IMG/VR virus record: IMGVR_UViG_3300043786_001231
Coordinates: 1 to 40,889 of that record
DNA from: a virus
Strand: one strand, 5' to 3'
Length of the DNA: 40,889 nt
The first letter of the stretch is position 1. The number at the start of each line of letters is the position of its first letter. The notes under the pieces were generated by a model. The model was given only the letters and a program-made list of their open reading frames with translations, had not been told where the DNA came from and did not search any database. The translations under genes were made by a program, and so were the position numbers. Positions 6,874 through 14,357 of the stretch are shown here, piece by piece.

Positions 6874-8055
6874 CTACCCCGCATCAGTTTGGGATTGTTC
6901 CTGTTCGTTTCTGGTGTAGTTCTGGTGGCAATTGCCCGCCCCACGCATGATGGCATCGATTGCCGAGACGGCTCGCGACTGGTCGTCCGGGACGTAATGC
7001 GCGTACGCCGACAGCGTGACGCCGGGACTGCTGTGCCCCAACATGCGGGAAACGACGTGCAACGCCACGCCGTGACGCAGGGTCATCGTGGCAAACGTGT
7101 GCCGGGCGTGATGGACGCCGCGGGCCTCGATGCCGCATCGCTTCAACAGCGGCTTCCAAAACGAGTGCGAGAACACGGCCCGGTTGATCGTCTTGCCGTC
7201 CTTCGTGGGAAACAGGATGTCGCGGTCTCGCCGCCCTTCGCGGAGCATGATCGCTTCGTGTTCGAACAGGGCTTTGACGGCTTCCTCGGGCAGGGACAAC
7301 GTCCGTTTCGAATGCTTGGTCTTGAGCCGCTTCCGGGTGAGTACTCCCCAAACGAGCGTGATTTGCTCCTCGATTCGAACCGTGCGCGCCGCCATGCTGA
7401 CGTGATCCTTTCGAAGCCCGGCCACTTCGCCGATTCGCAGGCCCAGGGTCAGCATCATGGCGACCGCCGCGTGATACCGATGCCCGCTCGACTTGGCGAG
7501 AAGTGCCCGCGCCTCGGGTTCGGTGAAGGGGCGGATTTCGGGATCCGCATCGCCACGAGGGACAGGGATTCCCTCGACGGGGTTCGAAATGATCATCCCG
7601 TCACGCTTCGCCATGTTGAAGGCCGACAGCAGGGCCTCGCGAATCACCTGTTGAGTTCGAACGCCAGCCCCGTCCGCCGCCGCTTCGGACAGCAGCGCGC
7701 GGACGTGACCGGCGGAGAAATCGGGCACGCGGACAGGTCCGGTGCGACCGACGATCCACTTTGCGACGATCTGCCGATAGTTGGTGAACGTCGACGAGGC
7801 CCACGAGGGGCGACCGGCTTCCAGCCATTGAGCCAACCACTCGGGGACAGTGGGAAACGCAGCAGCCGGCAACGACGGGGCCGACTTGGAATCGGCCAGC
7901 AGTTGCTCGCGGAGCGTGACGAGTTCGGATTGTCGCTTCCGATCGCGCGTGACACGCTTCATCGAACCGTCAGGCTGGCGGATCCGCAATTCGAGTCGCC
8001 AGCCGCCCCGGTGTCGAAAGATCGACCCGGCCCCGTTCGGTTGCCGCTTGCCCAT
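6874..8055 (-). CDS. int: Tyrosine recombinase (integrase)
   Basis: A 393-aa site-specific recombinase. Residues 1-60 form an arm-binding domain (NGAGSIFRHRGGWR), about 65-165 the core-binding SAM-like domain, and 170-365 the catalytic domain. Catalytic residues seen: R207 in LGLRIGEV, Lys in the KRLKTKHSKRTL hairpin, H315-x-x-R318 in HHARHTF, H341 in LGHSS, and the nucleophile Tyr351 in SAYAHY. It catalyses phage integration at attP, here a tRNA-Pro half lying directly after the stop. The last about 20 codons contain one arm-type-like repeat. Expressed with the excisionase just upstream. Confidence 0.95.
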   Translation of the reverse strand: MGKRQPNGAGSIFRHRGGWRLELRIRQPDGSMKRVTRDRKRQSELVTLREQLLADSKSAPSLPAAAFPTVPEWLAQWLEAGRPSWASSTFTNYRQIVAKWIVGRTGPVRVPDFSAGHVRALLSEAAADGAGVRTQQVIREALLSAFNMAKRDGMIISNPVEGIPVPRGDADPEIRPFTEPEARALLAKSSGHRYHAAVAMMLTLGLRIGEVAGLRKDHVSMAARTVRIEEQITLVWGVLTRKRLKTKHSKRTLSLPEEAVKALFEHEAIMLREGRRDRDILFPTKDGKTINRAVFSHSFWKPLLKRCGIEARGVHHARHTFATMTLRHGVALHVVSRMLGHSSPGVTLSAYAHYVPDDQSRAVSAIDAIMRGAGNCHQNYTRNEQEQSQTDAG

Positions 8056-8058
8056 GCT

Positions 8059-8277
8059 TCAGTCCTCGACGTACTTGAAAGCCGACCACAAGTCGGACGC
8101 GCGAACGTACAGCCGCGCTCCGATCTTTCTCCGGGGGACGTTGTGCTCGCGCAGCAGGTCGCGCACGCGCTTTTCGTCCACCCCCAACACCACTGCCCAA
8201 TGCTCCACGGCCATCGGGCCGCGAGTGTCATCGGGAAACATTCCTTGCCATACGGGCGCACCGTGGGTATCGTCCAT
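8059..8277 (-). CDS. Excisionase-like winged-helix protein
   Basis: A 72-aa protein with a helix-turn-helix (VEHWAVVLGVDEKRVRDLLREH) followed by a short basic wing (PRRKIGARLYVRASDLW), the plan of excisionases and MerR-like small regulators. It lies three bases upstream of the integrase in the same transcript, the usual position for a recombination directionality factor. The ATG at 8277 is chosen because AAGGCGAG precedes it; the frame is open further upstream to 8304. It may direct excision and also repress int, which is inferred. Confidence 0.7.
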   Translation of the reverse strand: MDDTHGAPVWQGMFPDDTRGPMAVEHWAVVLGVDEKRVRDLLREHNVPRRKIGARLYVRASDLWSAFKYVED

Positions 8278-8321
8278 TTGTCTCGCCTTTGCGTGGGGGG
8301 ACATGGATTGATGCCAAACGG

Positions 8322-8360
8322 GCCGAGAGGGGTTGCCGCCCCTCTCGGCTTTTGGCTTTT
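8322..8360 (+). terminator. Strong rho-independent terminator, plus strand
   Basis: Perfect 11-bp stem GCCGAGAGGGG/CCCCTCTCGGC (8322-8332 with 8339-8349), six-base loop, then TTTTGGCTTTT. No plus-strand gene precedes it in the phage. After integration in the tRNA-Pro gene it would stop host transcription entering from the tRNA promoter through antisense int, a plausible role. Confidence 0.88.
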
Positions 8361-8546
8361 CAGGGCATCCGCCGGACCACCCAACGGACGCGAAGCAAGC
8401 GTCATCGCGGGGTCAACGGGGGCGGGCGCGAGAGAAGCGGGAACCATTGCCTTGGTTCAACCGCGCGCAGCAGTGCAAAGCGCCCTCGGAGGCGCATAGA
8501 ATCCACGAGCATAGCCACTTCCGTGTGATTGACGGACAGTTGGTTA

Positions 8547-8589
8547 GAGCCACGGGCGGGACGCCAATCCCCCCGTGGCTCGCTTTTTT
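8547..8589 (+). terminator. Second strong rho-independent terminator, plus strand
   Basis: A 10-bp stem GAGCCACGGG/CCCGTGGCTC (8547-8556 with 8572-8581), followed by GC and six T (8584-8589). It lies about 185 bases after the first terminator with no gene between, which suggests either a short untranslated RNA or a double block against incoming transcription. It also insulates the Pmp3-like gene that begins at 8676. Confidence 0.88.
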
Positions 8590-8675
8590 GGTGGGCCAAA
8601 CGGTAGCCTGTCTGTCGTGGTTTGTCCACTGTAGTCCACCGTGATTCACTTGTGACGCTTGATGGGGTTGTCGCC

Positions 8676-8948
8676 ATGCTGTATCTCCTCGCGATCTTCC
8701 TGCCGCCGGTTGCGTTGCTGTTCAACGGGCAATTGGGGTCGTCGATCCTCAATTTCGTGATGTGCGCGTTCTTCATCGCGTTGGCGATTCCGACGGGTGG
8801 GCTTGGCTTGGTCGGGTTCTTTCTCCCGATCGCGCACGCATGGGTCGCGATGTCGCGGAAAGAGGCTGACCGGCGCGACGAGCGATTGGTTAAGGCGATG
8901 GCAGCCGGGCAGGCCGCAGGCCAAGCGGTGGCCGGCAAGCGGAAGTAG
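8676..8948 (+). CDS. Pmp3/YqaE-like small membrane protein
   Basis: A 90-aa protein with the Pmp3 (UPF0057) signature at its start: LAIFLPPVALLFNGQLGSSILNFVM, then a second hydrophobic segment (about 29-50) and LPIAHAWV, matching the two-helix proteolipid family. The last 30 residues are charged and Ala/Gln-rich, an extension beyond the usual about 52 aa. Pmp3-type proteins tune membrane potential in stress. One of very few plus-strand genes, and outside the main operons, so it may be expressed from the prophage. A lysogen-fitness or superinfection role is inferred. Confidence 0.65.
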   Translation: MLYLLAIFLPPVALLFNGQLGSSILNFVMCAFFIALAIPTGGLGLVGFFLPIAHAWVAMSRKEADRRDERLVKAMAAGQAAGQAVAGKRK

Positions 8949-9262
8949 TCGACCGCGGCCCCGTCACCAGACGCAGGCGTGTTGCGCGGGGGGCGATCCA
9001 GGGGGCGCAGTCGGCCCCGTGTCGATCCAGCAGAGCGCCCAGCAGCAGCGAACAAACACGAGCCGTGCCCACGGCTCCAAAGCGATCATGCCCATCATCG
9101 GCCCCCAAGCGTGGAGGCTGCCGCGTGCCCTTGCGGGGCTTGCTGATTCCGGCGCGGCCATCGGTCCCCGTCTTGGGGATGCGTGTACATTCGCGCAGGT
9201 ACAAACGGCTGTCAAGCCATTTTTCGCGGCGCGTGGCGGTTGGCGCGAACGCCCGGAAATTG
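8949..9262. other. Gene-free segment with an 18-base palindrome
   Basis: No reliable gene is seen. A near-perfect palindrome, GAGCCGTG-CC-CACGGCTC, occupies 9060-9077; it could be an operator or a hairpin, and lacks the T-run of a terminator on the plus strand. A minus-strand frame (to 8964) is open but Pro/Ala/Trp-rich with no start context, so it is not called. Confidence 0.45.
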
Positions 9263-9301
9263 TATGCGTGATTACCTTGACGCCAGCCGATATCACGCAT
9301 A
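9263..9301. promoter_or_regulatory. 10-bp inverted repeat operator overlapping the promoter
   Basis: TATGCGTGAT (9263-9272) and ATCACGCATA (9292-9301) are perfect inverted repeats, 29 bases apart start to start. They bracket the -35 box, and the right arm runs into the -10 box of the plus-strand promoter. This is the classic layout for a dimeric repressor acting on its own promoter; the first gene downstream is a likely DNA-binding protein. Confidence 0.75.
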
Positions 9302-9305
9302 TGGT
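9277..9305 (+). promoter_or_regulatory. Sigma70-type promoter, probably leaderless
   Basis: -35 TTGACG (9277-9282), 17-base spacer, -10 TATGGT (9300-9305). Only six bases separate the -10 box from the ATG at 9312, so transcription should start at or next to the A of the start codon. The message would lack a leader and ribosome site, as in lambda cI from PRM. Confidence 0.7.
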
Positions 9306-9311
9306 TTCAGC

Positions 9312-9530
9312 ATGAACCGCGACAACGCATCCCGCCGCAAGATCGTGATCCTGTCCGAGGCGCAAGCCGACGCGGTCGCGGAATACATCGCCGCGCGGCA
9401 AAAGGAGCTTGGCCCTTCGTACAACTTCTCGCACGACCACCGGGCGATTTTGATGCGCGGCATCGGTCGGAAAGACCTTGCGAAGAGGAAAGTTCAACCG
9501 GGCAGGCCGAAGACGGAGGGCGGGGAATAA
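9312..9530 (+). CDS. Small regulator, ribbon-helix-helix-like (candidate repressor)
   Basis: A 72-aa basic protein. After RRKIVILSEAQAD, which reads as a short beta strand and turn, come two helices (VAEYIAARQKEL and SHDHRAILMRGI), the pattern of ribbon-helix-helix regulators; the tail is Lys/Arg/Pro-rich. It is first in a plus-strand operon behind a leaderless promoter inside a 10-bp inverted repeat, so it probably controls itself. As the genome shows no CI-type repressor, it is the best candidate for lysogeny control, by position and family resemblance only. Confidence 0.55.
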   Translation: MNRDNASRRKIVILSEAQADAVAEYIAARQKELGPSYNFSHDHRAILMRGIGRKDLAKRKVQPGRPKTEGGE

Positions 9531-9820
9531 TGTGGACGTTCGTCAAAAACGTGCAGATCGGCGCGGGGATGCTGGTCTGCATCGACCGCTGCGACAGGAC
9601 CGTCAGCATCAAGGACGAGCATGTGTCCACGGTCGAGTATCGGTTCCAACTGCGTCCGGTGTACTTTGGGTTTGCGAAGTCCGATTGGCTCTGTGTCGAG
9701 CGGACCGTAATGGCGAGCGACGACAAATCAGCCGACGATCTCTTGCCCGGAGCGATGTCGGAGATGCGTGACAAGCTGCGGGAAGTCGCCCAAGCCCTCG
9801 ACAAGGCCCCCACACCATGA
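9530..9820 (+). CDS. Unknown protein, second gene of the plus-strand operon
   Basis: A 96-aa protein starting at the ATG at 9530 that shares a base with the previous stop (TAATG). The first 60 residues look like beta strands (TVSIKDEHVSTVEYRFQL, then VYFGFAKSDWLCVERTV); the last 30 are helical (AMSEMRDKLREVAQALDK). No family recognised. It is co-translated with the putative regulator and may be a partner or co-regulator, by position. Confidence 0.65.
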   Translation: MWTFVKNVQIGAGMLVCIDRCDRTVSIKDEHVSTVEYRFQLRPVYFGFAKSDWLCVERTVMASDDKSADDLLPGAMSEMRDKLREVAQALDKAPTP

Positions 9821-9942
9821 GCACCGCCCAACGATTCCCAACCCTCGCCGCCGCCCGCGCGGAGTTTGACCGGTTGCGCGCTCAGGGCGTGCGAGTGGCG
9901 ATTGATCCGCGTACGCTTGCGGTGATTGTCATCGCCTCGTGA
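9817..9942 (+). CDS. Small protein, third gene of the plus-strand operon (41 aa)
   Basis: A 41-aa frame starting at ATG 9817, overlapping the previous stop (ATGA). It has an Ala/Arg-rich helix (LAAARAEFDRLRAQG) and a hydrophobic end (VAIDPRTLAVIVIAS). The last 14 bases overlap the 3' end of the convergent methyltransferase gene. Small, but the coupled start supports it. No function can be assigned. Confidence 0.5.
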   Translation: MSTAQRFPTLAAARAEFDRLRAQGVRVAIDPRTLAVIVIAS

Positions 9943-10573
9943 CCGACACGAACAGCGACCCGAAACCGCGGGGAATCGGCAGATAGGCCCCCGCGTCATC
10001 GCGCTCGAAATGCTCGGCAAGGAACGCGAGGCAGCCCGGCGCGATCGGGCGGAAACAGCCGGTCGGATCGGCCATCACGCCCGGATGCCCCGGCCACGGT
10101 CGCGCGTAGTGCAGCATGAGCCGTCCGCCCGGCTTGAGGATGCGGGCGATCTCCGCGAGGTAGCCGGCCAACAGCCCCTCGTCGAAATGCACGAACACGT
10201 CGAACGAGAACACGAGGTCGACCGACTTGGCGGGCACGTCCTGCAGCTTCCCGTCCGGGGACACGATCAGGTCGAACGGTCGGCGGACCTGTCGGGCGAG
10301 GGTGTCGCGGGCAGCATCGGTGCCGTCGACCAGGATCAGCCGGGACGCCTCGGGGATCCGCGGTGCGATCTCGCGGGACCAGCGACCGCCACCGGGTCCG
10401 ATTTCGACCACGCATCCGGGGGACAGGGCGAGGCAGTCGCAGAGATGCGCGAACACCCCGGCCATCGCGCCATCGGTCACCTTGCCCCATTGCTCGCCGT
10501 AGACGAGGCCCGCGTCGGGATGCTCCGCCAGCCAACCGGTCAGCCACGCGACTTGTTTTTCGGCCTCGGTCAT
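9929..10573 (-). CDS. Class I SAM-dependent methyltransferase
   Basis: A 214-aa methyltransferase of the Methyltransf_11/25 type. The SAM-binding motif I is VVEIGPGGGRWS, followed by an acidic loop end in LILVDGTDAA (motif II), SVDLVFSFDVFVHF (motif IV) and ILKPGGRLMLHY (motif V). The target is unknown. Its ATG at 10573 overlaps the stop of the glycosyltransferase, so it probably acts on the same sugar or glycoprotein. Last gene of the leftward late path; its 3' end meets the plus-strand operon. Confidence 0.85.
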   Translation of the reverse strand: MTEAEKQVAWLTGWLAEHPDAGLVYGEQWGKVTDGAMAGVFAHLCDCLALSPGCVVEIGPGGGRWSREIAPRIPEASRLILVDGTDAARDTLARQVRRPFDLIVSPDGKLQDVPAKSVDLVFSFDVFVHFDEGLLAGYLAEIARILKPGGRLMLHYARPWPGHPGVMADPTGCFRPIAPGCLAFLAEHFERDDAGAYLPIPRGFGSLFVSVTRR

Positions 10574-12138
10574 CCGACCACCCCTTGCAGATACCGGCCC
10601 CACTCCTCGCCCATCCGAGCGGCGGAAAACATCTCCCACGCGACTTGCCGACCGCTGCGAACCCGCGCGACATGATCGTCCGCCAGCGCGGCCAAACAGG
10701 CGTCGCCGAGTTGCTTTTCGGTCGCGCGGTGAGGCACGACGGTGAGGATGCCCGGCCAGCGTTGTTCGATCTCGGGGACGATCCCCGTTGCCGTCACGAC
10801 CTGCGGCACGCCCACGAGCATCGCCTCGGTCACGACCAACCCGAACCCTTCCTCGGGCGAGCACAACAGATGGATGTCCAACGCAGCGTAGGCGTCACCG
10901 ATACAGCGCGGCGGGTCAATGACCTGCACCGCGTCCCCGGCAACGTCCCGAGCATCGGCGAGAACATCCTCGACCGGGCCGGGCAGTCCCGATCCGATCA
11001 GCACGCCCCGCACGCGGCGATCCGGCAATCGGCGTTGCACTTCGGCCACGGCGAGCGCGAGGGCCTTCGGATTCTTCTCGGGACTGATGCGACCGACTTG
11101 GCCGATGACGAGGTCTGTCGATTCGAGGCCCCACTCGGCGCGAACGGCGTCTCGATCGCGCACCGGACGCAGCCTCTCGGCAGACGAGCCGTTCCAGATG
11201 ACCCTTGGCGCTGGACCGTCGCCAAACGATCCGGCGGCCACTCGGGACACCCCGACGCGGCACGGTGTCGCGGTCGTCGCCAAATGCCGCCGTGACCACT
11301 CGCTCGCCCCGTGACTGACGGCGACGTGCGGGCCGGTCCAACCAGCGGCGGCGAGCATTTCATCCGGCGAGGTGATCCCCCAGCTTACGACCACGTCAAC
11401 GCTTTCCAGCGATCGGCGCAACACCTCGGCGTCCGTGTCGCACCAGGTGACGGGGCAGTCCGAGCCGGGCTTGTGCCCCCACTTCACGCCGCGGGTTCCG
11501 TACAGGGTCGCTCCCGTCCGGGCGATCTCGTGGCAAATCGGATCCCACTTTTGGCCGTCGCGGACGATCGCCACGGAGACGACGCGGGCGAGGTCGACCG
11601 GCAGGGATGCGGACAGGTCGGCAATCCACCGCTCGACACCACCGGCGCCACAGTCGGGCGTCAGGATGCACACGCGGACGGGACCGGTTTGCTTCGATAC
11701 TGGGAGCCGTGCGTCGAGTTGCACAAGGCCCGGATTCGCCACCGGAATCGAGGTCCGGTCGCGGCAGTGGTAGCAGTCCCGCAGGCGTCCGCTTTTCTTC
11801 CGGCGGATGATCGAGCACTCGCCGTGCTTGTCGCACGCTCGCACCTCGAACGGTTGTCCGCGATCAATGCAGGTGTCGCATTCGTCGATGCGCAGCACGT
11901 CCCCGCGATGCTCGCACGGCAGGTCTTCCCACGTCGTCTGACTCGGAATCAGTGGTTCGCCGTCCTCGTCGCGCGGCACCCACGAGGCCACGGGCTGACG
12001 CGAGGGGATCGCCGCCGGCACGCAGTTGCGTTTCGGCCATCGTTCCGGCGTGGCGTTCGTCCGCAGCCCACGGCGGCACGCTCGGCAAATGATGTGACCG
12101 GGTCGCGCGGCATCAACCTCGAAAACGCAGTTGCTCAC
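10570..12138 (-). CDS. Glycosyltransferase (GT4-like) with Cys-rich N-terminal domain
   Basis: A 522-aa protein. Residues about 1-145 hold several Cys pairs (CRAC, CDTC, CYHC, plus HGEC), likely zinc-binding. From about 150 on it is a GT-B enzyme: VCILTPDCGAGGVERW at the front, then the nucleotide-sugar half with VGRISPEKNPKALALA and LLCSPEEGFGLVVTEAM, the E-x7-E-type motif of retaining GT4 enzymes. It would transfer a sugar to an acceptor in the cytoplasm. Coupled to the Cys-rich virion protein before it and the methyltransferase after it, so it may decorate that virion protein or modify host glycans; inferred. Confidence 0.82.
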   Translation of the reverse strand: MSNCVFEVDAARPGHIICRACRRGLRTNATPERWPKRNCVPAAIPSRQPVASWVPRDEDGEPLIPSQTTWEDLPCEHRGDVLRIDECDTCIDRGQPFEVRACDKHGECSIIRRKKSGRLRDCYHCRDRTSIPVANPGLVQLDARLPVSKQTGPVRVCILTPDCGAGGVERWIADLSASLPVDLARVVSVAIVRDGQKWDPICHEIARTGATLYGTRGVKWGHKPGSDCPVTWCDTDAEVLRRSLESVDVVVSWGITSPDEMLAAAGWTGPHVAVSHGASEWSRRHLATTATPCRVGVSRVAAGSFGDGPAPRVIWNGSSAERLRPVRDRDAVRAEWGLESTDLVIGQVGRISPEKNPKALALAVAEVQRRLPDRRVRGVLIGSGLPGPVEDVLADARDVAGDAVQVIDPPRCIGDAYAALDIHLLCSPEEGFGLVVTEAMLVGVPQVVTATGIVPEIEQRWPGILTVVPHRATEKQLGDACLAALADDHVARVRSGRQVAWEMFSAARMGEEWGRYLQGVVG

Positions 12139-14357
12139 TCGACAGGCTCCACGGTGAGAGTCGCCTCCGGGTCAACCCACGCGGGGACAACTCGCGGCGT
12201 ATCCAGCAGCGTCAGGGTGTAGTTCGCGCAATCAAGCGACTCGAAAGCATCGTCGCCATACACCAACAGAACGCGAAACGGGTCGTCTGCGGATGTCCAG
12301 GTGAACGACGACAACTCGTACAGGCCGTTGTATCGATAGCGACCGGCGTCGCATGTGCCGCTCGTGATCTCGTTGTTCAGCACCCCGACGTACAGCTTTC
12401 CCGTGGCCGGATAGAACGAGATCAGCAGGTAATAACACTGCGTTGGCCCCTCGTCGTGATCGAGCAGTTCCGAGTAATGCAGCACGCATTGTTGTTCGGG
12501 AAGCAATTCGCTGCGATCCGGATCGGCCGGAATCGGCGTCAGGATGTACGTGCCGCCAATCGCGTTGGCCCAGTGTTCTGGGGCCGCCCCATCCGGAGCG
12601 CCAATGCCCGCGAGCGTTACCGCCGCTTGGCTTCCAAAACAGAGGGAGTCCGCGGCGTCACACGTCGGCATGTCCGGGATGACGCACACCTGCCCCAGCG
12701 GCTTGCATCCGACCCACCACGGGCCGCAGGTCGTCAGCGTGAGGGGATTCGTACAGAGACAGCACCACGTTCGCCCGTCGAGGATTTTGTACGTGAGGTA
12801 GATTTCGCCGTTGCCGTCCAACAACTCCAGCTTGGTTTCGGACGTTGTGCCGATGGTCAGCTTCCAACGGAACTGCGGTGCGTAGCCGTCGGGGGCGCCG
12901 CCTTGCAGGCAGTCGGTCGTGCGCCGCTCGCCCTCATAGGTCCCCGGCGTCGAAGGTTCGGAGGTCGTCCCGCAGCGGCAATCGCTCACGCTCACCCAGG
13001 ATGCCGCCTCGGGGTCATCCACGGTGATCGTGCAGGTGTTCGTGACCGATTCGCCCGGCGTCGTCCCGTTGTAACCGGGAGGCGTAATGGTGATGCCGCC
13101 GTTCTCCGCGCATCCCGATTGGCTGGCGCAGTCACCGCAGGCCTCGTCTCGCGAAGCGTTCGAGCATTGCCAACTGTACGGCACGACCGGGGTGCAGTTC
13201 GTAAATTGCGTCGTTCCGCCAAGCTCAAACGGCGTCCCCGCCGGGGGCGACGGAGACGAAACTCCCCCGACGCAATCTCCGATTTGAGCCTGATACTGCC
13301 AGCCGTAGTCGCCGCCCCCGTAGCCGAGGCCCGGCCCCATGTACACCCAGTGCCATTCGTGCTTGCACAGGTCCAGGTCCGAAGCGCACGGATTGGCGCT
13401 CCAGACCCACGTCACCGAGCAATCCACCTCGCGAGTCCCGACGGCCCACTCCCACAGCGCCGATCCGCACGTTCGAGGCAGCAACATTTCCGGGCACTCG
13501 AACCAGTCCGAGTAATAGACGCAACTGCTGCCGCTGCGGACAACGCGCCGCGGTCGCTCGGCATAGCCCGCGAAGTAAGCCTCGCCGGTGAGGTCGTTGA
13601 CGCCGTAGACCTCGTATTGTTCGCGGTATAGGTTCCGCTCGCAGCACGCCGGGATTCCATTCGAGAACGCGGCGTCGAGCGAGTAAGAATCGGGCGTCAC
13701 CTCGCACGGACCGCACGCCACGTCCGACACGACGCTGGCCCCCTCGGGGACGCAGTGGTCGACGTTGCACCCGGCGACGATGGTTCCTGTGGTTGTGTCC
13801 TTGGTGGCCGTTTCCGAGACGCCAACGCCGATCAGCACCAACGCGAGTTTTTCCGTCCCGACCGATTCGACGTGGAGGATCTGTGCGACACCGGACTCGG
13901 CCGAAATCAGGATCGGCAGACTCGGGTCCGGCGCGGCGTATTTGTGTGCCATCGACAGGACGGTCATGCGCGCCACGGTCACACCGCACAGCACGGCCCG
14001 CCCAATCTCGCCGATGGGAATCGCCTCTTGCAGGATTGCGAACCGCGTTTCAAGGCTCGACGTGTGCTGCGTTGCCGACAGGACGTGACGCTCGACGAAC
14101 TCGGTTTCGTTCTCCGATGGCTCGACGGTGACGGCGCCGATCGCGACGCAGGCGTATTGGTCGAGGTCGACGGCACTGGCGTTGCGCACCTCGATCAGGC
14201 AGTCGCGCGACAGCGTCGTCGGGGTGCCGATGTTCGCCGCCGGTTGCGATCGCGCGAACCGATCGCGGAGGTCGATCAGCGAGTTCCACGCCTGCGCCGT
14301 CACGACATCGCGCACGCGGTCGCCGGGCTTCGCTCGTTGTCCGGGGGGCGTGCTCAT
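12135..14357 (-). CDS. Large Cys-rich putative tail or receptor-binding protein
   Basis: A 740-aa protein. The first 200 residues read as a helical/beta attachment region (AQAWNSLIDLRDRFA). From about 200 to 700 it has about 35 Cys, many Trp, Tyr and Gly, and short beta-like repeats. It lies after the tape measure and one more tail gene, where tail-tip and receptor-binding proteins sit. Cys-rich phage proteins are unusual, because assembly happens in the reducing cytoplasm; metal binding or later oxidation is possible. Its stop overlaps the glycosyltransferase start (ATGA). Function is inferred from position. Confidence 0.55.
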   Translation of the reverse strand: MSTPPGQRAKPGDRVRDVVTAQAWNSLIDLRDRFARSQPAANIGTPTTLSRDCLIEVRNASAVDLDQYACVAIGAVTVEPSENETEFVERHVLSATQHTSSLETRFAILQEAIPIGEIGRAVLCGVTVARMTVLSMAHKYAAPDPSLPILISAESGVAQILHVESVGTEKLALVLIGVGVSETATKDTTTGTIVAGCNVDHCVPEGASVVSDVACGPCEVTPDSYSLDAAFSNGIPACCERNLYREQYEVYGVNDLTGEAYFAGYAERPRRVVRSGSSCVYYSDWFECPEMLLPRTCGSALWEWAVGTREVDCSVTWVWSANPCASDLDLCKHEWHWVYMGPGLGYGGGDYGWQYQAQIGDCVGGVSSPSPPAGTPFELGGTTQFTNCTPVVPYSWQCSNASRDEACGDCASQSGCAENGGITITPPGYNGTTPGESVTNTCTITVDDPEAASWVSVSDCRCGTTSEPSTPGTYEGERRTTDCLQGGAPDGYAPQFRWKLTIGTTSETKLELLDGNGEIYLTYKILDGRTWCCLCTNPLTLTTCGPWWVGCKPLGQVCVIPDMPTCDAADSLCFGSQAAVTLAGIGAPDGAAPEHWANAIGGTYILTPIPADPDRSELLPEQQCVLHYSELLDHDEGPTQCYYLLISFYPATGKLYVGVLNNEITSGTCDAGRYRYNGLYELSSFTWTSADDPFRVLLVYGDDAFESLDCANYTLTLLDTPRVVPAWVDPEATLTVEPVE

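Larger units (their letters stand above)
6677..6935. other. attP: attP region with tRNA-Pro half and arm-type-like repeats
   Basis: The core is the tRNA-Pro 5' half at 6808-6850. On either side lies an 18-base near-identical repeat, AGTTC(A/T)GGTGGCAATTGC, at 6683-6700 and 6918-6935 (17 of 18 match). A partial tandem copy, GGTGGCAGTTCA, sits at 6677-6688. These look like integrase arm-type sites on the P and P' arms. The right copy falls inside the 3' coding end of the integrase gene, a compact arrangement. The integrase lies right beside the core, as expected for attP. Confidence 0.7.
8278..8675. other. Gene-free segment between xis and the Pmp3-like gene
   Basis: No convincing protein gene is seen in these about 400 bases. 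They hold two strong plus-strand terminators (8322-8360 and 8547-8589). The about 185 bases between the terminators have no good ORF; a possible -10 box TAGAAT at 8497-8502 would give a short plus-strand RNA ending at the second terminator. Before the Pmp3-like gene, GTCCAC is repeated ten bases apart (near 8627 and 8635). The leftward int-xis promoter must also lie here but is not evident. Confidence 0.5.

Noticed and set aside
6808-6876. Functional tRNA-Pro gene
   Set aside because: The length would fit, but there is no T-arm (no TTCGA-like loop), the 3' anticodon stem breaks after CCA, and the far end is integrase coding sequence. It is a tRNA half at attP, not a tRNA.
8964-9497. 177-aa minus-strand frame across the plus-strand operon
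   Set aside because: It crosses the promoter, operator and first gene of the plus-strand operon and is Pro/Ala/Arg-rich without a recognisable domain.
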